Assembly: GCA_003354225.1 (NCBI GenBank)
Contig: PIVH01000701.1
Coordinates: 1 to 5,136 of the forward strand
From: Globobulimina sp.
Lineage: Eukaryota > Foraminifera > Rotaliida
Length of the DNA stretch: 5,136 bases
Reading direction: 5' to 3'
Shown here: positions 1-5,070 of the stretch, in pieces
Position numbering within the stretch: position 1 is the first letter of the stretch
Layout: the number at the start of each line of letters is the position of its first letter
Program-made: the position numbers and the translations under genes
Notes under the pieces: model-generated
Database searches by the model: none
Told to the model about the DNA's origin: nothing
What the model saw: the letters and a program-made list of their open reading frames with translations, nothing else

Positions 1-510
1 AATTTTGACTAAATATGTGTACTTTTTTTCTTTATTATTATTATTACTATTTAGTATACGTTATGTATATATTCTGAAATTCGTTAAGATTGCTGGCATT
101 TTTGCTTGTTCAAAACGTGTCGGACTCCGCACTTTCGTCAAAAGTGAATCCAAAAAAAAATAGCTTAAGTATGTTCGTGTTCGTGTGTTCTGAGTGATAA
201 ATTTATTTTCCACCATGTAAATTGATTTAAAACCAATTGTACAATCAATCAAACAAAAAATTCAAATCATGTATCACAATCAACAGTGTTAACAAACAAA
301 AAAAACAGAAAGTTGGACCAACAAAAAATAATAAATAATAATAATAAAAACAAAGAAGAAAAGTAATAAAAAAAATATAAAAACAACAAATACAATTTTT
401 TAAAAAAGTCAATTAAAAAAAAAAACATAAAATTTAAAAAAATTCTAATATACAAACAATTTTCAACAGACCCAAACATTGAAAACAAAAATAAAATAAA
501 AAATGCAAAA
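1..510. other. AT-rich low-complexity non-coding stretch downstream of the kinase
   Basis: No gene can be supported here. From about 255 to 510 the plus strand is A-rich and almost free of G, with AAT/ATA runs around 327-350 and long A tracts, so the kinase transcript (minus strand) would have a U-rich 3' UTR. A second ATT microsatellite lies at about 31-53. A less AT-rich island at about 95-151 contains a small inverted repeat (CACTTT at 130-135, AAAGTG at 141-146, 5-nt loop). On the minus strand AATAAA occurs at 202-207 and 31-36, possible but distant poly(A) signals for the kinase. Open frames on the minus strand here (for example 61-252) look like chance readings. Confidence 0.6.
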
Positions 511-2083
511 CTAATCCATTTTTTTTATTCGTTTTTGCACAAAAGCCATATTTGCTTGATAATAATCCTGCAATTTTTGTAAATCGTGAGCGAATAACTG
601 CTTTAACGTCTCATTGATATTCAACAAGTCCTGTTTTGATGGATTGTCCGGTAACGTTATCACCGAACTGATCAAGCTATGTCCATCAAATATACTCACT
701 AACTCCTAAAAAGTGCCAGGATATATAAAACACACAGAGTGCGAGGATAAGAATAAAAAACAGACATAAACATACGTCAGAATGCATTTCTGTTTTATTA
801 CTTATCTGTTCCGCTTTGGGCTCCTCAGTCATTATCATCGTGCCATAATTATCGTAATTATCACTCCCATCCTCCTCCTGTTGATCCTCATGATACCCAT
901 TATACCCATTTTTTTCATACGCTCCATTCATAGCATCCTCAGTCATAATCATAGTGCCATATTGTTCCTGGTCCGCACTGCCTTCCTCCTCATCCGCCAT
1001 AATCATGGTGCCATACACCATCGACCCATCATCATATTCGTCCTCATCTTCATTCTTATAATCAGTGTCATGTTGCGGCCATTCCTCATCACTCATTTCC
1101 TCCATCTTCCTCTGCGCATCGCGAGCTCTCTCCAAATGTGGCAAAGCCAGCCCCACCAAGGCCTGGGTCACGCGCAATGTGCCGGCATTTTTGATCCATA
1201 CATGTTGCAACAATTCAGTGGCACTCGGTCGTTTCGAAGCGTCTTTCATCAAACACGAGGCAATGAAATCTTTCATATTTTGCGAGAAATCATCGGCAAT
1301 GTCATCGGATAAGGTGGGCGGCTTTGCAGTGGGTACTTTAAGGAGCACTTTTAAAGGTGGCTCATTCGCATACGGTGGTTTACCGCAAGCCATTTCAATC
1401 ACAGTTATACCCAACGACCATATATCTGCTTTACTGTCATATTTGTCGTCCTTTACCACTTCGGGAGCCATCCAATATCTTTGTGTATGTATTGTGTGTT
1501 TTGTTTGTGTGTGTACAGATTTATTGACATACGGCGTGCCCAATATAGTTTTTGCTTTATCCATAGTGGCGTCGCAGATGTATGACACGCCAAAGTCAGC
1601 CAATTTGCATTGTCCTTTATGATTTAACAAAATATTGCCGGCCTTGATGTCGCGATGTATTAATTTCTGTTTGTGAACGTATTCTAAGGCTTTGAGGGTC
1701 TCGCCGACGATCACTTGGATCTGGTCTTCGCTCAACGAGATTTTTAATGCGCGCATAATGTCCAATACGCCGCCACCGCCACAGTATTCCATGGCGATCC
1801 AAATGTTGTCGTCTTTCAACCAGGCACCACGAAAATTAACTATATATTTACATTTGCATTTCTTCATGATAGCGACTTCTTGCTCCAATGAGCCGACTTC
1901 ACTGTCGCCTTCCATGCCCATTATTTTCAAGGCCACTAACTCGCCATCGCGTTTGTCCAAGGCTTTGTAGACCATACCAAAGGCGCCTTTGCCTAATGGC
2001 TGGATGATGTCAAACAATTCTTCTGGGTCATCCGATGAATATAAACCCACTTTGTCGAATTTCTTTTTCTTTTGGCTTGACAT
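511..2083 (-). CDS. MST/Hippo-type Ste20 (GCK-II) serine/threonine kinase with SARAH-like C-terminus, three exons
   Basis: Exons are 2083-1533, 1478-776 and 705-511, giving a 482-aa protein. The kinase domain covers about residues 24-279: glycine loop GKGAFG 31-36, ATP-binding Lys53, helix-C Glu69, HRD 143-145 with Lys147 and Asn150, DFG 163-165, and activation-segment GTPYWMAPE 182-190. Thr183 is the counterpart of the activating autophosphorylated Thr of MST1/2. All catalytic residues are present, so it should be active. HRDIKAGNILL and the ADIWSLGIT/IEM context are typical of GCK kinases. An acidic linker (about 310-418) carries GSM (335-337) and three YGTMIM motifs (Thr341, Thr359, Thr397); phosphorylated Thr-Met linker motifs in MST1/2 dock MOB1 and SLMAP. 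Residues 444-480 form a charged amphipathic helix matching a SARAH domain, which mediates dimerisation and binding of Salvador/RASSF in animals. The ATG at 2083 follows an A-rich leader and precedes a lysine-rich start. It is more GC-rich than its neighbours. Kinase class is certain, the MST assignment strong, and SARAH likely. Confidence 0.93.
706..775 (-). other. Kinase intron 2 (70 nt, phase 0)
   Basis: On the minus strand the intron begins GTATGT, the same donor as intron 1, and ends in a T-rich CTTTTTAG. Splicing joins ...HSD to ELVSIF and brings the SARAH-like helix into frame; an in-frame TAG sits immediately before exon 3, so that frame cannot be entered without splicing. The intron body is pyrimidine-rich. 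Unspliced, it encodes a hydrophobic tail ending at a TGA at 686-688. Confidence 0.85.
713..754. repeat. Two copies of GTGCNAGGATA motif inside kinase intron 2
   Basis: GTGCCAGGATA at 713-723 and GTGCGAGGATAAGAAT at 739-754 (plus-strand reading) match the two further copies at 3126 and 3906. In the kinase transcript the motif reads TATCCT(G/C)GCAC. One copy overlaps the acceptor-proximal part of the intron. The function is unknown. Confidence 0.45.
822..1015 (-). repeat. Imperfect coding repeat encoding YGTMIM(T/A)(E/D)
   Basis: Three dispersed copies lie in exon 2 of the kinase: 822-847, 936-961 and about 996-1015. Each encodes Tyr-Gly-Thr-Met-Ile-Met followed by acidic residues. The first two are nearly identical over 26 nt, while the third diverges after the Met codon. 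A degenerate GSMVYG precedes the third copy in DNA order (first in the protein). The protein motif is conserved while third codon positions differ, suggesting selection on the peptide and not recent slippage. Confidence 0.8.
1479..1532 (-). other. Kinase intron 1 (54 nt, stop-free, phase 2)
   Basis: On the minus strand the sequence reads GTATGT...AAAG. Removing 54 nt joins GGCACGCC to ATATTGG and restores the invariant GTPYWMAPE activation segment, which fixes both splice sites. The intron is CA-rich with no pyrimidine tract. Its length is a multiple of three and it has no in-frame stop, so an unspliced message stays open and gains 18 residues. Confidence 0.95.
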
Positions 2084-2160
2084 TTTTTCCTTCTTTGTAT
2101 TGTATATTGAAAAAACTTTGAGCTGTTTGTCTTTTTTTGTTATATTATGTTACATAGATC
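2084..2160. promoter_or_regulatory. 77-bp divergent intergenic region, putative bidirectional promoter
   Basis: Only 77 bp separates the ATG of the minus-strand kinase (2083) from the ATG of the plus-strand membrane-protein gene (2161), so both 5' UTRs and core promoters must fit here or overlap coding sequence. The region is AT-rich. The kinase side ends in an A/G-rich leader and the other side has a TTATATTATG stretch 20 or so bases before the start. No specific factor site is recognised. Confidence 0.5.
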
Positions 2161-2619
2161 ATGGGCTTTACCGTCTTTATTGTATTATTTTTCTTGCACA
2201 GTGTCGATGCATCCATTGGGTTCATTTCATTTCAGAATATACAAAGAATAGATTTAGATTTGTTAATACTGGTTGGTGTGATATACGGATTAATATTTAT
2301 TATACCAATCATATCATCCATATATTTTGTGAATACACGCTCAAGAAACCTGAATGAAGAAAGGATATTTGATAAGAAATGGTATAAATGGTCAAAGCAA
2401 TACATGTATCATGAAACAATGTATCGAACACATTTGCTGATCATATTATCATTGATTGTAATATTTATATTTGAACCGGAGTGGCCAATTTGGGCACCAT
2501 GTATGTATTCGTACACTCCATTTTATATTATGTATGGAATACGAATAAATCGAATTAAATACGATTGGTATCCAATTCAATGGTTGTTATGTGTATTGTG
2601 TACAATAAATATCAGATGA
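2161..2619 (+). CDS. Orphan small multi-pass membrane protein, 152 aa
   Basis: I do not recognise a family. The protein begins with a hydrophobic N-terminus (about residues 3-14) followed by HSVDAS, which looks like a signal peptide with possible cleavage near residue 17-18. A strong membrane segment spans about 33-57 and another about 92-105; weaker hydrophobic stretches lie at about 111-127 and 137-148. Between the two strong segments is a charged loop (about 59-91) rich in Lys, Arg, Tyr and Trp. The aromatic content (many Tyr and Trp) is high. It is transcribed divergently from the kinase and followed at once by a poly(A) signal. The single ATG and uninterrupted frame favour an intronless gene, but a splice into the downstream frame at 2763 is possible. 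An orphan coding call on length and composition alone carries a real risk of error. Confidence 0.55.
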   Translation: MGFTVFIVLFFLHSVDASIGFISFQNIQRIDLDLLILVGVIYGLIFIIPIISSIYFVNTRSRNLNEERIFDKKWYKWSKQYMYHETMYRTHLLIILSLIVIFIFEPEWPIWAPCMYSYTPFYIMYGIRINRIKYDWYPIQWLLCVLCTINIR

Positions 2620-2622
2620 AAT

Positions 2623-2628
2623 AATAAA
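2623..2628 (+). terminator. Poly(A) signal AATAAA
   Basis: AATAAA lies four bases after the TGA of the 2161-2619 gene; another AATAAA (2604-2609) overlaps its last codons. Such close spacing suits the short UTRs of this window and supports this frame ending a transcript here. Confidence 0.4.
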
Positions 2629-2745
2629 TGTATACTACATTTGTATACGTCCAATCCATTGAATTTGATACAGATCGTATTTTAATTTAATTGGATTTCC
2701 GTCGTATTCCGTGCATTGTTATTAAATAATTACGTAATATTTTGT

Positions 2746-3033
2746 ATGTTTACTGTGTATATAGTTGTAATCATCGGTGTTGTATCATTATTAACAATTT
2801 GTTTAAAATTAGTATCACAATGTGTTCGGCCAAGAATAATAACAAGAAACCAAAAGAAATATTTTGATAGATTAGCCATGACTGAATCATTTCGGTTACA
2901 TTCCGATAATGTTCATACTTTTGAACCACGTGAATTAACATCAAATGTAAAACCAAAAACTAAGCGATGGCGCTACAGGAAAAAGGATGAAAAATATGTG
3001 CCGTTATTGCAAGAACTCACAACAATCAATTGA
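2746..3033 (+). CDS. Orphan small single-pass membrane protein, 95 aa
   Basis: No family is recognised. The first ATG (2746) opens a 95-residue frame with one strong hydrophobic segment at about residues 4-26, then a polar, highly basic tail (about 28-86) containing KPKTKRWRYRKK (69-80). The lack of a hydrophilic N-terminus and the basic flank after the membrane segment predict a signal anchor with the tail in the cytosol by the positive-inside rule. The frame is open upstream to a TAA at 2683-2685 without another ATG. It lies in tandem 126 bp after the preceding membrane-protein gene. An ATTAAA follows at 3059-3064. An alternative is that this is the second exon of that gene, entered through the AG at 2761-2762. 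Existence as a coding region is moderately supported; the start is not. Confidence 0.5.
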   Translation: MFTVYIVVIIGVVSLLTICLKLVSQCVRPRIITRNQKKYFDRLAMTESFRLHSDNVHTFEPRELTSNVKPKTKRWRYRKKDEKYVPLLQELTTIN

Positions 3034-3150
3034 TTTGATTTAGACTTAAACTAAACAGATTAAAATGTAATTAACAATGTAGCAACGCGTGAAAATTAGG
3101 TTTATTTGAGACAGCTAGTAAATGAGTGCAAGGATACAATCATATGTCCA
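3034..3150. terminator. Convergent 3'-end region with poly(A) signals on both strands
   Basis: A 117-bp gap lies between stop codons of converging genes. On the plus strand ATTAAA occurs at 3059-3064, 26 nt after the 2746-3033 stop. On the minus strand AATAAA occurs at 3101-3106, about 45 nt after the stop of the 3151-3837 gene. The two 3' UTRs probably abut or overlap. Confidence 0.5.
3126..3140. repeat. GTGCNAGGATA motif copy downstream of the MATH-like gene
   Basis: GTGCAAGGATACAAT lies 10 nt beyond the stop of the minus-strand MATH-like gene. It matches the copy at 3906-3921 except for one missing A, and both are followed by a TATG. In the minus-strand transcript it reads TATCCTTGCAC and would be in the 3' UTR. 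Confidence 0.5.
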
Positions 3151-3837
3151 TTAATGATTAGTTCTTTTTTTTGCAGTGTTTTTCGATTTTTTCGATTTTT
3201 TCGTAGAAATAGCAACAATGCATCCAAAACATAACGATTTATCCTTCCTCAATTGCTCCGATGAAATAATTAAATCATAAAAAGAGTAGGAAGCAATAAT
3301 GGCGGGATCTGAAATGAATTCCATGGTATTATAATCCTGGTGATATGTTTGTGTATGAAAATTACGTGGTTTATAAATAAATTTATTTTTACGTTTTAGA
3401 TTCAAATCTGTTGATTCAGTCTGATTGCAATACAATTCATAATCAATTATGATCTCCCCATTATAATTATTTTTTAATTTATTTTTATTTCCAACATCAT
3501 TTACATTGATTTCATTTTGTATTGATTTTAATAACAATTTAAATCCGACAAAACCGATTTGAGTCTCATCCCATTCGTTTGGTCGAATACAACATTGAAA
3601 TATGATATTATTTATTTTGAATGGCTGCGAATAAATTACTTCACCATTAACTGACGACAAAAAATTATGCAAATCTTTACCATAAAAATTCCAATGAAAT
3701 GCATTGCCAAAATAAGCCGAACATAATCTGATTAAAACTATTGGAACTTCAAATTCTGATTCACAACGGATGTATCCTGTGACCAATAAGTGCAAATTTA
3801 ACGGTAAAACACACATTCTTGAATGTCTCGAACTCAT
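3151..3837 (-). CDS. MATH/TRAF-like beta-sandwich protein, 228 aa, intronless
   Basis: Start ATG at 3837 (context AACAATGAG) and stop TAA at 3151-3153. An N-terminal helical segment (about residues 12-43) has the pattern LLVTGYIR...VPIVLIRLCSAYF, resembling the helical lead-in seen in expanded protist protein families. Residues about 48-210 alternate hydrophobic strands in an order reminiscent of a MATH domain: HWNF (48-51), IYSQPFKIN (68-76) like the i-S-p-F-x-v-x-G motif, IIFQCCIRPNEW (78-89) like the W-x-l-x-l-x-P strand, GFVGFKLLL (95-103), IIIDYELYCNQT (129-140), and CFGCIVAI (203-210) as the last strand. A low-complexity Asn/Lys insert sits near 110-128. The C-terminus (213-225) is Lys-rich, possibly a nuclear localisation signal. 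MATH domains bind peptides, often in ubiquitin or TRAF signalling, but no RING, BTB or protease domain is present. Coding status is strong; the fold is an inference. Confidence 0.75.
   Translation of the reverse strand: MSSRHSRMCVLPLNLHLLVTGYIRCESEFEVPIVLIRLCSAYFGNAFHWNFYGKDLHNFLSSVNGEVIYSQPFKINNIIFQCCIRPNEWDETQIGFVGFKLLLKSIQNEINVNDVGNKNKLKNNYNGEIIIDYELYCNQTESTDLNLKRKNKFIYKPRNFHTQTYHQDYNTMEFISDPAIIASYSFYDLIISSEQLRKDKSLCFGCIVAISTKKSKKSKNTAKKRTNH
3179..3204. repeat. Short tandem repeat, 9-nt TTTTTTCGA units
   Basis: Three near-identical units occur at 3179-3186 (one T shorter), 3187-3195 and 3196-3204. Read on the minus strand they encode part of the Lys/Ser tail (KKSKKSK) of the MATH-like protein, so the basic tail appears to have grown by slippage. 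Confidence 0.75.
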
Positions 3838-3850
3838 TGTTATGAGTGCT

Positions 3851-3862
3851 TGACTTGAGTCA
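3851..3862. promoter_or_regulatory. Palindrome TGACT-TG-AGTCA containing a TGAGTCA bZIP-type site
   Basis: The 12-bp palindrome has 5-bp arms around a TG centre and includes TGAGTCA, the AP-1/GCN4 consensus. It lies 13 nt upstream of the MATH-like start codon, so it is either core promoter or 5' UTR. A 7-bp match can occur by chance; the symmetry and position are the only support. Confidence 0.25.
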
Positions 3863-3905
3863 GTTGAGTGGTTTTTAATTTACATTAAGTTCATGCAGCT
3901 GTGCT

Positions 3906-3921
3906 GTGCAAGGATAACAAT
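3906..3921. repeat. GTGCNAGGATA motif copy downstream of the coiled-coil gene
   Basis: GTGCAAGGATAACAAT lies about 53 nt beyond the stop of the minus-strand coiled-coil gene. It reads TATCCTTGCAC in that gene's transcript. With the copy at 3126-3140 it flanks the MATH-like gene in direct orientation. Confidence 0.5.
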
Positions 3922-3974
3922 ATGGAAAAAAAATCACGCAACAACGAAAAAAAAATAAAAAAAAAGAATCGATC

Positions 3975-5070
3975 TTATTCCAATTTTACATGATTCTGAT
4001 ATTGTATTAAAATCGATCTCAAATCATCAATACATTGCGTGGTATTCATAGCTAGTGTCGTTTTACTGTTTTGTAAGAATTGTATCTCTTTCATCAAATC
4101 GTGATTCTTATCTTCTAATTGATTCACTCGGTCATTTAATTCACTATTTTTATCATCCGTATTTTTTAACTGTTTCTCTAAATTAATAACATTGGTTTGC
4201 AGTCTATCAATTTCTTCTTGCAACAGAGTTAAATCAGTCGATGATCGTGCTTTTTTCTTTGAATTTTCAATATTTATGGTTTCAGATACATTTGGATCAG
4301 GATCAGGATCAGGATCGTCGTGCAAAAATGATACTAAATTACTTGCAATCACACTCATATCCACAGCACCGCCCTGTTGTGCTCTCGCCAATAATTCACC
4401 ATCATCTTCCTCTTCATTTTGAGGGAACAATTCATGTAATTTTGCCTCAACAAAATCTGTTCTGCTTTCTCGATGCCTGATTATAAGTATAGTGGCATAC
4501 TGATATAAGTAGCGATATACATACATATATGTTCTAACTTATGTGCAGTAACAGTCTCAATGAGCATTTCGTCCAAACCATAGTCATTTTCGTCGTGAGT
4601 CTCTTCGTCATAACCAACGCGGACATCGTCTTCATCCGGATCTCTTGCTATATTATGATTGGATGTGTTACTCTCATCATTTCCATCATGGATGTAACCA
4701 ATTAAATTTGCTGCTATATTCGATGCAACATTTTGATCCTATATAAACAATATGTAACATAGTCAGACATAATGGATGGAAATCAGTTTATATGACATTA
4801 GATTTACCAGCACTTTGGCAAAATCATCCTCAACCGATGCTATTTGGGATTCTTTTCGGCGGTGTTGATTCACTGCTTTTGACAATGTGTCATCTAAAAA
4901 GTTATCAGGAATTGGTGCATCCCCAAAAGCATAATTTTCTTCATCTGGTATGGCAATATCAGTCATGTTCGTAAAATATATCGTTCAGTTCACTAGTTGT
5001 ACTTACTTGAAGGATATACTCCAAAAGATATTAAAGTGTTTAAATATTCATTCATTGGTAATCGACCCAT
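3975..5070 (-). CDS. Acidic coiled-coil protein with duplicated motif, four exons, about 298 aa
   Basis: I do not recognise the family. Proposed exons: 5070-5007, 4944-4808, 4738-4525 and 4456-3975; all junctions keep frame. Exon 1 encodes MGRLPMNEYLNTLISFGVYPS. If it is not used, the ATG at 4966 in the same frame gives a start MTDIAIPDEEN... without intron 1. The middle (about residues 68-210) is acidic and polar with two copies of S-x-I-A-x-N-L-x-x-[YF]-[IL]-H-D at 73-88 and 173-188, the second running into Asp-Pro repeats (186-193). Residues about 213-272 form a heptad-like coiled coil (LLQEEIDRLQTNVINLEKQL and onward). KKKAR (205-209) could be a nuclear signal. Coiled coil plus acidic linker suggests a scaffold or adaptor; no catalytic motif is seen. 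The exon 3/4 junction is ambiguous: 4520/4477 (306 aa) or 4538/4477 (300 aa) also keep frame. Confidence 0.7.
4294..4317. repeat. Hexanucleotide repeat (GGATCA) encoding an Asp-Pro run
   Basis: Four GGATCA units (the last is GGATCG) lie in exon 4 of the coiled-coil gene. On the minus strand the GATCCT register encodes the DPDPDPDP run directly after the second duplicated motif. This is a likely slippage-prone, length-variable tract. Confidence 0.85.
4457..4524 (-). other. Coiled-coil gene intron 3 (68 nt in preferred model, boundaries uncertain)
   Basis: An intron is required because the exon 3 frame stops near 4482 and the coiled-coil frame is different. The preferred model is GTATGT at 4524 to ACAG at 4457, chosen for the donor match and a length like the other introns. 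Against it, it skips earlier AGs. The TCAG at 4477 with donors GTATAT (4520) or GTTAGA (4538) also keeps frame. Confidence 0.4.
4739..4807 (-). other. Coiled-coil gene intron 2 (69 nt, phase 0)
   Basis: GTAAAT...TATATAG on the minus strand. The exon 2 frame, if unspliced, ends at a TGA shortly after, while splicing joins FAKVL to DQNVASN in frame. A CTGAC about 25 nt before the acceptor is a plausible branch point. Confidence 0.75.
4945..5006 (-). other. Coiled-coil gene intron 1 (62 nt, phase 1), possibly alternative
   Basis: GTAAGT...ATACCAG on the minus strand, with CTGAT about 15 nt before the acceptor as a branch-point candidate. It joins a 64-nt first exon in frame to exon 2. The intron contains the alternative ATG at 4966, so a transcript starting later could dispense with it. 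Confidence 0.55.

Larger units (their letters stand above)
3838..3974. other. Intergenic region between two minus-strand genes
   Basis: These 137 bp separate the stop of the coiled-coil gene from the start of the MATH-like gene, both on the minus strand. It must contain the 3' end of the first and the promoter of the second. The right part is T-rich on the minus strand; no AATAAA is seen on that strand. It holds a GTGCNAGGATA copy (3906-3921), a CAGCTG at about 3895-3900 and an AP-1-like palindrome at 3851-3862. Confidence 0.6.

Noticed and set aside
120-151. Possible structured RNA or histone-type stem-loop in the GC-richer island
   Set aside because: Only a 6-bp stem plus 3 bp across an uneven internal loop; the sequence does not match the histone 3' stem-loop consensus.
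61-252. Minus-strand open frame of 51-63 residues downstream of the kinase
   Set aside because: It has no recognisable motif, begins at a non-ATG codon in its longest form, lies in AT-rich flank, and no splice partner could be found.
267-488. Minus-strand frame encoding a Phe/Leu-rich, membrane-like peptide
   Set aside because: It is the translation of poly-T low-complexity DNA; any T-rich stretch yields Phe/Leu/Ile. No start context or composition supports a gene.
1617-1802. Minus-strand frame in another register inside the kinase
   Set aside because: It overlaps catalytic-domain exon 1 in a different frame and has no features of its own.
782-1970. Plus-strand frames opposite the kinase exons (782-1312, 1065-1622, 1692-1970)
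   Set aside because: They mirror the well-supported kinase on the other strand and run across its intron; hydrophobic His/Ile runs are antisense readings of the YGTMIM and acidic repeats.
2686-2745. N-terminal extension of the 95-aa membrane protein from the TTG at 2716
   Set aside because: A non-ATG start is not expected for a nuclear eukaryotic gene; the first ATG is at 2746.
4192-4480. Plus-strand frames opposite exon 4 of the coiled-coil gene
   Set aside because: Their Gly-Ser and Asp-Gln repeats are alternative readings of the GGATCA repeat that encodes Asp-Pro on the minus strand.
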